Assembly: GCA_020852535.1 (NCBI GenBank)
Contig: JADZAO010000074.1
Span: 1 to 12,533 of the forward strand
DNA from: Paracoccaceae bacterium
Lineage (GTDB): Bacteria > Pseudomonadota > Alphaproteobacteria > Rhodobacterales > Rhodobacteraceae
Direction: 5' to 3'
Length of the DNA: 12,533 nt
A model generated the notes under the pieces. That model worked only from the letters and a program-made list of their open reading frames with translations, ran no database searches and had not been told where the DNA came from. The position numbers were made by a program, and so were the translations under genes. Below are positions 1-6,301 of this stretch, in pieces (position 1 is the stretch's first letter; each line of letters opens with the position of its first letter).

Positions 1-698
1 ATGTTTCTATCCACGCCCCCGTGAAGGGGGCGACCGCAGTCTATTATTGATCAAACGCCATCTCTAACGTTTCTATCCACGCCCCCGTGAAGGGGGCGAC
101 AAGAGGGCTTATGAGATCAAGCCTTTTGTAGACAGTTTCTATCCACGCCCCCGTGAAGGGGGCGACTCATACGGGTAAGGACGCCTACGGTTATTATGAT
201 GTTTCTATCCACGCCCCCGTGAAGGGGGCGACTGGTAAATATCAATATAATGCAGATGATGCTGGTGTTTCTATCCACGCCCCCGTGAAGGGGGCGACCG
301 GTAACCGCTGCAATTAAAATAATGCTTGCAAATGTTTCTATCCACGCCCCCGTGAAGGGGGCGACCTTGCGACATTTCACATTGTGCGAAGAAACGATTG
401 TTTCTATCCACGCCCCCGTGAAGGGGGCGACGTCCCTCGATTAATTGATAGCATGTTCAGGGGTCAGTTTCTATCCACGCCCCCGTGAAGGGGGCGACAC
501 GCTGAGCCTGTTTTGTCGTGGCATGAAGCATGTGTTTCTATCCACGCCCCCGTGAAGGGGGCGACATCCAGCAGCCCACCTCGGTTGTTCAGCTTCTGAT
601 GTTTCTATCCACGCCCCCGTGAAGGGGGCGACGCACTCGCGTGCGGATTGATGGCTGCTACTTTGTGTTTCTATCCACGCCCCCGTGAAGGGGGCGAC
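1..698 (-). CRISPR. Type I-C CRISPR array, 11 repeats and 10 spacers, truncated at left edge
   Basis: Eleven identical 32-bp repeats start at 3, 69, 135, 201, 267, 334, 400, 467, 534, 601 and 667. On the plus strand each begins GTTTCTATCC and ends GGGGGCGAC. The ten spacers are 34 or 35 bp. Read on the minus strand, the repeat forms a 7-bp stem (CGCCCCC/GGGGGCG) with a 5-nt TTCAC loop, followed by exactly 11 nt (TGGATAGAAAC). This matches the 11-nt 5' handle left when Cas5c cuts at the stem base in type I-C. The orientation agrees with the cas genes, so the leader is to the right and the newest spacer should be 633-666. No repeat is degenerate. The array continues past position 1, where two bases of another spacer remain. 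Several spacers are AT-rich compared with the host genes. I could not assign a target to any of them. Confidence 0.98.
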
Positions 699-746
699 TT
701 CCGATAGAATAAGTGACTTGTAATAAGAGAAAAAGTGCCAATCTAT

Positions 747-875
747 TGCGAACGTTAATGGTCAACCTATGGCGAGAAATCATAGGTTGCGACAAGATTT
801 GATATTTATAAATATTTCAATTAGATATGTGGTTTGCGAACGTACCACAAAATCTTGGCACCATTAAAGTTCGCA
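747..875. repeat. Inverted repeat with 16-bp arms inside the CRISPR leader
   Basis: The left arm 747-762 reads TGCGAACGTTAATGGT. The reverse complement of the right arm 860-875 reads TGCGAACTTTAATGGT, which is 15 of 16 matches. The arms enclose 97 bp that hold the 763-789 hairpin and the 802-815 palindrome. A further TGCGAACGT copy lies at 835-843. Such spaced symmetric arms could be protein-binding or DNA-bending sites for spacer integration, or operator half-sites. The function is inferred; the symmetry is seen directly. Confidence 0.75.
763..789. repeat. 9-bp perfect hairpin in the leader
   Basis: CAACCTATG (763-771) and CATAGGTTG (781-789) are perfect complements around the 9-nt loop GCGAGAAAT. 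No U-tract follows on either strand, so this is not a standard intrinsic terminator. It could be a binding site for a dimeric protein or a structure in the leader RNA. Confidence 0.7.
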
Positions 876-879
876 GGGC

Positions 880-1170
880 TTAGATGATCAGAGGCCCGGT
901 TAAGTCTGCGGCCGGTTTCGCGCCAACATGTTCCACCTTCTGAACCCAGTTAGAACCAAGATAATAATATCTTAGACTGTCGAGTTCAGGTTTGATCGTT
1001 GCTTCTAGCCTAGCCTTCAACTTAGTCCATTGAGCGGTATCAACCTCAATTTCGAATACCGAGAATTGCACACGCTGACCGAAATCTTCACATGCTTTCG
1101 CCACGCGGCGCAAACGTTGCTTACCGTCTTGTTCTAGAGTGTTGACATCATAGGTGACAAGAACAAGCAT
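880..1170 (-). CDS. cas2: CRISPR-associated endonuclease Cas2
   Basis: This 96-residue protein is the structural partner of Cas1 in the spacer-integration complex. It begins MLVLVTYDV, the ferredoxin-like first strand of Cas2 with the conserved Asp at residue 8, and continues with RRVAKACEDFGQRVQFSVFE, a typical Cas2 helix and second strand. I chose the ATG at 1168-1170 over an upstream in-frame ATG at 1260 because the longer product would add 30 residues foreign to the family and overlap the end of cas1. A GGAGC lies 5-9 nt before the chosen ATG. The cas1 stop is 1 nt upstream, so the two are probably translationally coupled. Cas2 is the last cas gene before the leader. Confidence 0.97.
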   Translation of the reverse strand: MLVLVTYDVNTLEQDGKQRLRRVAKACEDFGQRVQFSVFEIEVDTAQWTKLKARLEATIKPELDSLRYYYLGSNWVQKVEHVGAKPAADLTGPLII

Positions 1171-1171
1171 T

Positions 1172-2206
1172 TCAGCTCCAGAACCATGGTGGATAGGCAT
1201 CAATGTCGCCGCGAAGGTGGCGGGCGAGCATCTGAGCTTGTAGATAGGGCACCAGACCAAGGGGAGCTCTTTCCTGCAGGAAAGGATGCATGCGCTCCTC
1301 CTTTTTACGCAGTTGCCAAGCAGTTAAAACTACTTTGCGGCCATTATCGTTCAGCAAGACTGCGCCACTTTCGACGCGGCGAAAGTCGGAGCTGCGCAAT
1401 TGGCGTCGGTTTATAAGCGACAGTGCAAGGCGATCGACAAATGGACCGCGCAAGTCCTCCATTAAATCCAGGGCCAAGCTGGGGCGGCCAGGTCGGTCGC
1501 GATGCAAAAAACCGACAGCAGGGTCAAGGCCGACAGTCTCGGCGGCGGAGCGACAATCATGGGTCAGAAGTGTATATAAGAAGGACAAAAGCGCGTTCAT
1601 CGCATCCAGCGGGGGGCGGCGAGAGCGGGCGGTCCACCGCAACTCTGGGTCAGGGTTGCGGATCAGATGATCAAAGACTGAGAAATACACTTGGGCCGCC
1701 TCTCCTTCGGAACCACGCAATTCCTCGAGGGTTGTGTCGGAAAGCTGGACACGGCGTAGGATCATCGCCATTCGGTCGCTGGCAGTTTCAATGGCTGCGC
1801 TGGTGTTGGGAACCATTTCGTCACCATGGTCGCGCAGGGCTCGACGGATGACGGCACGCTGATTAGCGACCTTGCCGATTACCAAAGACCGTACAATCTC
1901 TTCGGCGCTGTCTGCTAGTTTGTATTGGGCACGACGTAGAAGGACGTTGCCGGAAACTGGACCTTCGATGCGGGCCTGAAACCGACCGTTGCGGTCAAGC
2001 AGTGTGATTGTGATGCCACGTTCGGCGCAGGTACCAGTTAGGGCGGGCGAGATTAGGATCGGGCCAAAAGCGACGACCGAGGCCAGCATATGCAAGGGTA
2101 CGCGGGCTTTTTCAACGCTTTCAACTTCGGCTACTAAGTTTTCACCGTCTTTTTTCAGCGCGGCTCCTTCGGTGGTGATGTAAACCGTGTTCAGTAGCTT
2201 TTTCAT
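1172..2206 (-). CDS. cas1: Type I-C CRISPR-associated integrase Cas1
   Basis: Cas1 is the metal-dependent integrase that inserts prespacers at the leader end of the array. The 344-residue length is normal for type I-C. The expected active-site residues are visible: Glu167 in the RGSEGEAA motif, His235 in GFLHRDRPG, then Asp247 and Glu250 in SLALDLMEDLR. The N-terminal beta domain starts MKKLLNTVYI and carries the usual LLDRNGRF segment near residue 70. The start ATG overlaps the cas4 stop as ATGA, and cas2 follows after 1 nt. With cas4 and cas2 it forms the adaptation module. No disruption is seen. Confidence 0.98.
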   Translation of the reverse strand: MKKLLNTVYITTEGAALKKDGENLVAEVESVEKARVPLHMLASVVAFGPILISPALTGTCAERGITITLLDRNGRFQARIEGPVSGNVLLRRAQYKLADSAEEIVRSLVIGKVANQRAVIRRALRDHGDEMVPNTSAAIETASDRMAMILRRVQLSDTTLEELRGSEGEAAQVYFSVFDHLIRNPDPELRWTARSRRPPLDAMNALLSFLYTLLTHDCRSAAETVGLDPAVGFLHRDRPGRPSLALDLMEDLRGPFVDRLALSLINRRQLRSSDFRRVESGAVLLNDNGRKVVLTAWQLRKKEERMHPFLQERAPLGLVPYLQAQMLARHLRGDIDAYPPWFWS

Positions 2207-2850
2207 GGCGTACCAAGGGCTTGATCAATCATGGAGTTGCGCCAAACTTTGACCGGGCGTGCAAAGGATTTGGGGCGGCAGAGGTCATACAGGGAGCAGT
2301 TTCGGCAGCGAGATTTCTGCTGTGTAGGTGGAGGCGTCTGACATGAGAGGAGAACCTGTGAGAGAGCGGTAACCGTGTTTTCGGTAAGCGCGCGTAGGTC
2401 GGTGTCGAAAAACACCATAACCCGGCGGTGCGTTTCGGCATAGTACAGTGCGCCTTCCTTCACTGGTTTGCCCGTCATCTCTTCAAGGCAAAGCGCTTGG
2501 GCACAAAGCTGCACCTCATCTGCGCGGTGTAGCTTGGGCTTGCCGCGCTTGTATTCTACCGGGAAGGCTTGTTCCCCCGTTGGGCCGGGGGTAAACTCCA
2601 CTAGATCGGCCACCCCGGTTAGGTTCAGCCTAGACGAGGAGAGGGGTAATGACATCACCCGTCGCACACCCCGCCCGTGCCGATTGCCACCTTTGTCCGT
2701 CACTGCATGCAACACGTCGCCTTCGGCAGTGAATCTGTTCTCGGCCCAAAGCTGTTCCAGATGTATCAGCGCCGCCTGCCTCAAACAATAAACTGCATGC
2801 TGCACTGCCGAGAGCGGGATGGGTTCTATCTCGGTGGGCGGGGGCGGCAT
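2203..2850 (-). CDS. cas4: CRISPR-associated exonuclease Cas4, iron-sulfur
   Basis: This 215-residue RecB-family nuclease trims prespacers and checks their PAM end before Cas1-Cas2 integration. The iron-sulfur cysteines are present: Cys22 near the N-terminus, and Cys182, Cys185 and Cys191 in the C-terminal CRNCSLYDLC cluster. The nuclease core has His48 (EGDVLHA), Asp82 (GVADLVE), and Glu99 and Lys101 in VEYKRG, followed by Gln114 in the QxxxY-like region. The gene starts 3 nt after the cas7 stop and ends in an ATGA overlap with cas1. No good Shine-Dalgarno sequence precedes the ATG, so coupling to cas7 translation is likely. Confidence 0.97.
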   Translation of the reverse strand: MPPPPTEIEPIPLSAVQHAVYCLRQAALIHLEQLWAENRFTAEGDVLHAVTDKGGNRHGRGVRRVMSLPLSSSRLNLTGVADLVEFTPGPTGEQAFPVEYKRGKPKLHRADEVQLCAQALCLEEMTGKPVKEGALYYAETHRRVMVFFDTDLRALTENTVTALSQVLLSCQTPPPTQQKSRCRNCSLYDLCRPKSFARPVKVWRNSMIDQALGTP

Positions 2851-2853
2851 GTG

Positions 2854-3756
2854 TCAGATCAGATCAAGTATATCTATTCCGGCAGGTAGCTTATTCTTCT
2901 TGATTTTTACTATATAGTCCGAGAATTTACGGGCTGGTGGTAGGTTTCCAAGGCCGCGATCGTCGAGCGGGCGGAATTTGCCGTTGACGCGGCGACCCAC
3001 CTGGATCCTGTCGAATAGGCTGTGGGCGGACGCATTGCCCAAGGCGTTGTCGTGGCGAAAGACGATTAGCTTGCGGATGATCATTTCGCCGCGCGCGGCA
3101 GAGCGGTCGTGCTCGAACATGTTTTTAAGGGCCTCGAACAGTAATTCCAAATCGGCTTCGGAAAAACCGGTGCGTTCGGCAAACTTGGCTGAGATGAAGC
3201 CATGAGCAACATAAAGGCCATAAGGCACGATATACTTGCGACCCATGGTGCGATTCTTGCTGTGCTGGTCTTCTTTGGTCCCTTTGGAGGTTTGTTCTTT
3301 TGTCGTGGCCATTCGGGTTACGGTGATCTCGGATGGCATGATTGGTTCGACTGAAGTGGCAAAGGTCATTTGTACCGGCCCTCTGACCTGACCGCAGTTT
3401 TTACCAGTGGACATCACAGCGCCAAACGTACGTACATCGAAGAAATTCTCGCACATCCATTTTCTGGCATCGCCTAACTTAACAACTTTTTCCTTATTTA
3501 TGGCGATATGAGTCTCTTCGTGTATTTTGTTCAGAATTGCGCCTTCCTGTATGTAGATTTTGTGACCGGTCTTATTCTTATGGGTAAGTTCCACATAGTT
3601 CCTGATTTTGCGTTTTAGGCTGACATCGCTAACCCAGCCGTGGTTGGTTTCCGGGTCTTGCCGGGGCATGTTTCCGGCATCCGGATCGCCGTTGGGGTTA
3701 CCGTTGGTGACATCGAAGATCAGTACAAAGTCATGGCGGTGTGAAAGGGTGGTCAT
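2854..3756 (-). CDS. cas7: Type I-C Cascade backbone protein Cas7c (Csd2)
   Basis: Cas7c (Csd2) polymerises along the crRNA spacer to form the backbone of the I-C surveillance complex. The 300-residue sequence has the family hallmarks: FDVTNGNPNGDPDAGNMPR near the N-terminus, VSDVSLKRKIRNYV at about 42-55, DVRTFGAVMSTG, CGQVRGPVQMTFATSV, MGRKYIVPYGLYVAHGFISA, and FEHDRSAARGEM in the C-terminal third. The length is usual for Csd2. Its ATG overlaps the stop codon of cas8c as ATGA, and cas4 starts 3 nt after its own stop. Nothing suggests damage. Confidence 0.98.
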   Translation of the reverse strand: MTTLSHRHDFVLIFDVTNGNPNGDPDAGNMPRQDPETNHGWVSDVSLKRKIRNYVELTHKNKTGHKIYIQEGAILNKIHEETHIAINKEKVVKLGDARKWMCENFFDVRTFGAVMSTGKNCGQVRGPVQMTFATSVEPIMPSEITVTRMATTKEQTSKGTKEDQHSKNRTMGRKYIVPYGLYVAHGFISAKFAERTGFSEADLELLFEALKNMFEHDRSAARGEMIIRKLIVFRHDNALGNASAHSLFDRIQVGRRVNGKFRPLDDRGLGNLPPARKFSDYIVKIKKNKLPAGIDILDLI

Positions 3757-4157
3757 TGGGAAGTTTCCGTTAAATTGGGTTCAGTGTCATCATGCTTGCG
3801 AAAGAAAAAGCTGCGTTGGTGGTAGTAGCCGATACTGAACATCGCCTGTTCCGCCAAAGAAAGATAGACTGGGATCGGATCACCATCTGCTTCCATTAGG
3901 TCGGTGATGCTCATCAAGATCTTTTCACGATTTATGGCGAGGTTTGGCTTGTGTTTTTTAAGCTTTGCGAAGTGGTTTTTTGACCCTGAACTTAGCGTGT
4001 GGAATACTCTCTGCGGCGTTACTGAGGCTGATCTGAAAAACTTGTCCGTTATAGTGGACTGCAGATTCTCTGAAGCCGCGTTCTGTACGTTTTCATAGAC
4101 AGCGAACAGCCGCCCGAGGAGATATCCTTTGTTAGTGTTGGATTCATTAAGCCCCAC
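3753..4157 (-). CDS. cas11c: Cas11c small subunit, nested in the 3' end of cas8c
   Basis: In type I-C systems a small subunit (Cas11c) is known to be made from an internal start inside cas8c. Here a GTG at 4155-4157, in the cas8c frame, is preceded by GGAGG at 4163-4167 with a 5-nt spacer, a very good ribosome-binding arrangement. The product would be 134 residues, starting at V-GLNESNTNKGYLLGRLF and ending at the cas8c stop. It looks helical and matches the size of known Cas11c proteins. No in-frame ATG falls in the preceding 27 codons or in the first 80 residues of the product. Because it has its own start, the upstream TAA in cas8c should not prevent its synthesis. The family role is established; this start is inferred from sequence. 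Confidence 0.72.
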   Translation of the reverse strand: MGLNESNTNKGYLLGRLFAVYENVQNAASENLQSTITDKFFRSASVTPQRVFHTLSSGSKNHFAKLKKHKPNLAINREKILMSITDLMEADGDPIPVYLSLAEQAMFSIGYYHQRSFFFRKHDDTEPNLTETSQ

Positions 4158-5204
4158 TGGAACCTCCAAATTTAGATTTCTTTTCAAGACTGATTTGATG
4201 ATTGCCACACGCAAGGAGGTGATTTGACCATCCGACCGCATTCGCATCAGGGCGGTTGAGAGCAGCGTTTTAGGATAGGATTCGCCCGTTAGAATGGCGC
4301 GCATCCAGTCGCCCGCAAGTTTGGGTGGCACGTTTTTTGATTTTTTTAAATCCTTTGATTTTTTTAAAATCGCCAGTTGACACAAGTAGTCCTTCATCTG
4401 CGGCCAGCGATTGTGGGGCGGCGGGTCAATCTCTGTATCTTGTAGGTAGCGCTGATAATTTTCTGTCAACTGGCCGAAGTCGTTTTCCCAATAAAACCGG
4501 ACCGATAGACGCGCGGCATTGCGCGTAAGGCCAAGAATGTAAAACCGTACGCCTTCGGCCAGTTTAGGAGCAACTTTTGACAGACGCTTTCCGTTCCTAA
4601 TGTCCCCTAGACGTGCGCGGATGGTGTTGGTGCGGTTTTTCTCATCGACCGAATGGTTCATAAATCCGGCAAACGTCTCCGTGGCATTATCCGCCATATC
4701 TCGGTCTTCTGCCTCGGCCCAGAATACCGTTGAAGTATCGCCGATCTGGATGCTGTGGCCGCTATCTTTTTTCAGAAAGTAATTCAGCGCGGTGGTGTAG
4801 GCGAAAGTTTCGATCTTGGAGACCGGGGCGTTGTTCCCTTGTTTGTGGCCGTATGATTGGAAGGCGTCTTTGTTGAAGGACACAATATCGGCATCCATAG
4901 GCTTTGCGCCTTCGATACCTTCGACCCCTTTGATGCGAGGGTGTAGGCGCGCAATTGGGCGAGATAATCCGGAGACTAGACAGATTTGCGTGTCTGACAC
5001 GTCTTCGTCTGCTATGCTCTGCCAAGCTTCGTGCGCGGCGTTGCGGTTGTGCAGATACTTAGTGCGGTATTCTGTGGATAGGGCAAAAACAAAGTTCTTT
5101 TTTAGCATCTCATCGGAGAAAAGTGGTGGCTTAAAGGAGTCGGGCGTATAGTTCTTCAGAAAGCGGGTCAGGGCGAGAAGGCCCTCGTCCTCGCTGTTTG
5201 CCAA
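3753..5204 (-). CDS. Distal Cas8c (Csd1) reading frame, possible reinitiation product
   Basis: After the TAA the frame stays open to the normal end of cas8c. A possible start is the TTG at 5202-5204, 61 nt downstream of the stop, with a weak GGA 4 nt before it; this gives 483 residues. The next in-frame ATG is at 5106-5108. The body matches Csd1: ICLVSGLSRPIARLHPRIKGV, SFNKDAFQSYGHKQGNNAPVS, then FYILGLTRNAARLSVRFY near residues 221-238. A product from here would lack about 109 N-terminal residues of Cas8c. Whether it is made is unknown. This stretch also encodes the nested small subunit at its 3' end. Confidence 0.6.
   Translation of the reverse strand: MANSEDEGLLALTRFLKNYTPDSFKPPLFSDEMLKKNFVFALSTEYRTKYLHNRNAAHEAWQSIADEDVSDTQICLVSGLSRPIARLHPRIKGVEGIEGAKPMDADIVSFNKDAFQSYGHKQGNNAPVSKIETFAYTTALNYFLKKDSGHSIQIGDTSTVFWAEAEDRDMADNATETFAGFMNHSVDEKNRTNTIRARLGDIRNGKRLSKVAPKLAEGVRFYILGLTRNAARLSVRFYWENDFGQLTENYQRYLQDTEIDPPPHNRWPQMKDYLCQLAILKKSKDLKKSKNVPPKLAGDWMRAILTGESYPKTLLSTALMRMRSDGQITSLRVAIIKSVLKRNLNLEVPVGLNESNTNKGYLLGRLFAVYENVQNAASENLQSTITDKFFRSASVTPQRVFHTLSSGSKNHFAKLKKHKPNLAINREKILMSITDLMEADGDPIPVYLSLAEQAMFSIGYYHQRSFFFRKHDDTEPNLTETSQ
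4158..4167 (-). promoter_or_regulatory. Internal ribosome binding site for cas11c
   Basis: On the minus strand GGAGG (4167-4163) is followed by TTCCA and then GTG. It lies deep within the cas8c coding frame, where the codons read Leu-Glu-Val-Pro. A five-base perfect match to the anti-Shine-Dalgarno at ideal spacing makes this the best internal start in the C-terminal third of cas8c. Confidence 0.65.
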
Positions 5205-5264
5205 CTTTTCCAGATGATAATTGCGAAAGGCTTCGTGTTCCTTGTTTGTGCGGTCGCTTTTGTT

Positions 5265-5531
5265 TTAATCTGCCGTCACTCCCAGCACAAAGGAGGTGTT
5301 GCCCCAAAAGAAGTTAGGCGCGATGCCGGATGTGCGTTTCTTTTCTAGCGGTACAAGCATTTCCTGCGGAGTGCGCTTTTTATCTCTATAGCGTAAATCC
5401 TTCACCTTGGTTACTGACCCATCCGGACTTAGCACTACGCAAAAACTGATTTTATTATAGGAAAACTCATAGGGTGGGCGGTCGTCGGGTAAGTGCTGAT
5501 AGGCACGTGCGAGGGCGGCCAAGATGTTCAT
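5265..5531 (-). CDS. N-terminal fragment of Cas8c (88 residues)
   Basis: This is the open part of cas8c before the premature stop. It begins MNILAALARAYQHLP and contains PPYEFSYNKISFCVVL, then RTSGIAPNFFWGNTSFVLGV near its end, all typical of the Csd1 N-terminus. An in-frame upstream ATG at 5639 would add 36 residues lying inside cas5 and not resembling Csd1, so I rejected it. If translated, the fragment would probably be unstable alone. It could also associate with the distal fragment. Confidence 0.75.
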   Translation of the reverse strand: MNILAALARAYQHLPDDRPPYEFSYNKISFCVVLSPDGSVTKVKDLRYRDKKRTPQEMLVPLEKKRTSGIAPNFFWGNTSFVLGVTAD

Positions 5532-6226
5532 CGGAGCACCTCGGGACTGTTGGCTGCTGGAACTTCCATCACGCCGTCGCGTAACTTGGCACGCCAGAAT
5601 AGTGAGGGGTGATTGGGGGCGGCATGGTCGATGTCCCACAGCATGAAGCCTAGATCGCGCTCGGTGCCAAAACCATGCTCGATGTTGATGGTGTTTTTGT
5701 CGCGGTCAGGCAGGGGGGCATCTGGTGGTATTAGTTCGAAATGGGCCGCAAACTCGCGGGTGCCGAGGCAGGGTTGGTGAAAACACTGGCCGCGCTCGGC
5801 TCTGCGGTTGAAGATATCCAGATGCTTACCCGCGCTGTCCGAAGCATCGGCGTGAGGTTTTAGGTCAAAATGCGCCTCGATCAAATAACGTGGTTTGACC
5901 AATACAGTCGCGGCGCGCTGCTCACGTTCTTTATCGACCAAAAGCTGCAAACCCTCTAAGCTTTTGGTCTTCATCGCTTTCTCGATATTGTGCGTCGAGG
6001 CCTTGCTTTTCACTTCATTGCGGCGGATTGATTGAAAGCGGATCGGATTCAGCACATGTATTCGATCGATGCGCCAGACGATTGCTGGTTTCCAGTGAAT
6101 CGCTTCCAGGATTCCCCGCGCAGCAGAGGGGGTCATCACATCATAGGAAACCCGTTCGACTTTCATCTCGGGACGGGTAAAAAGCCCATGTTGTCCGAAT
6201 ACATGTAGTCGAATGCCGTAAGCCAT
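5528..6226 (-). CDS. cas5: Type I-C pre-crRNA endonuclease Cas5c (Cas5d)
   Basis: In type I-C, which lacks Cas6, Cas5c cuts the repeat RNA and stays bound to the 5' handle in the complex. The 232-residue length fits the family. Hallmarks are KVERVSYDVMTPSAARGILEA near residues 22-42, WKPAIVWRIDRIHVLNPI, SIRRNEV at 66-72, KPRYLIEAHFDL at 111-122, GTREFAAHFEL, and a C-terminal DLGFMLWDID. A strong AGGTAGGTG Shine-Dalgarno lies 5 nt before the ATG. The gap to cas3 is 75 nt, the largest in the operon, and the TGA overlaps the cas8c ATG. Cleavage by this enzyme at the stem base of the repeats here would leave an 11-nt handle. Confidence 0.97.
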   Translation of the reverse strand: MAYGIRLHVFGQHGLFTRPEMKVERVSYDVMTPSAARGILEAIHWKPAIVWRIDRIHVLNPIRFQSIRRNEVKSKASTHNIEKAMKTKSLEGLQLLVDKEREQRAATVLVKPRYLIEAHFDLKPHADASDSAGKHLDIFNRRAERGQCFHQPCLGTREFAAHFELIPPDAPLPDRDKNTINIEHGFGTERDLGFMLWDIDHAAPNHPSLFWRAKLRDGVMEVPAANSPEVLR

Positions 6227-6248
6227 GCTGACACCTACCTAACGGGTA

Positions 6249-6277
6249 ATTCTAACTTTGGGATGAATGGCCGACAA
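6249..6277 (-). promoter_or_regulatory. Candidate internal promoter upstream of cas5
   Basis: On the minus strand TTGTCG (6277-6272) and TAGAAT (6254-6249) are separated by 17 bp, matching sigma-70 -35 and -10 hexamers at 4/6 and 5/6. The site is in the 75-nt gap between cas3 and cas5, just before the cas5 Shine-Dalgarno. It could let the Cascade and adaptation genes be expressed separately from cas3. This is a pattern match only. Confidence 0.4.
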
Positions 6278-6301
6278 TAGGATTTTTGCTGTAGATTGAT
6301 G

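Larger units (their letters stand above)
699..879 (-). promoter_or_regulatory. CRISPR leader between cas2 and the array
   Basis: This AT-rich stretch separates the cas2 stop from the leader-proximal repeat and contains no gene. By position and orientation it is the leader, which should hold the pre-crRNA promoter and the signals for Cas1-Cas2 integration. It is dense in symmetry: a near-perfect 16-bp inverted repeat (747-762 and 860-875), a 9-bp hairpin (763-789), a 14-bp perfect palindrome of A and T only (802-815), and a 6-bp hairpin (828-849) whose 10-nt loop is TTGCGAACGT. The motif TGCGAAC occurs three times, at 747 and 835 on the plus strand and at 869-875 on the minus strand. I did not find a convincing -35/-10 pair. 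Confidence 0.8.
3753..5531 (-). pseudogene. cas8c: cas8c (csd1), large subunit, interrupted by an in-frame TAA at codon 89
   Basis: The full reading frame from the ATG at 5529-5531 to the TGA at 3753-3755 spans 592 codons, the normal size for Cas8c (Csd1), the large subunit that recognises the PAM and recruits Cas3. It is continuous in one frame except for a TAA at 5265-5267 (codon 89). The last residues before the stop read LGVTAD. The frame after it reads NKSDRTNKEHEAFRNYHLEK, the expected continuation in this family, so this is a single nonsense codon and not a frameshift. The ATG overlaps the cas5 stop (ATGA) and the TGA overlaps the cas7 start (ATGA), so the boundaries are secure. CAA, AAA or GAA could become TAA by one change. 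A sequencing error or a genuine split subunit are the alternatives. Confidence 0.88.

Noticed and set aside
117..380. Minus-strand ORF with repeated RPLHGGVDRN blocks
   Set aside because: It is the CRISPR repeat translated between spacers. The periodic peptide follows the repeats and no ribosome binding site or family supports a gene.
1171..1260. 30-residue N-terminal extension of cas2
   Set aside because: It overlaps cas1, does not resemble Cas2, and the internal ATG at 1170 has a Shine-Dalgarno and the family start MLVLVTYD.
1186..1851. Plus-strand ORFs opposite cas1
   Set aside because: They overlap one another in different frames, lie fully within cas1, and read as low-complexity Arg/Ser-rich shadow peptides.
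5532..5639. Upstream extension of the Cas8c N-terminal fragment
   Set aside because: It lies inside cas5 in another frame. The ATGA overlap at 5528-5531 and Csd1-like first residues fix the start at 5531.
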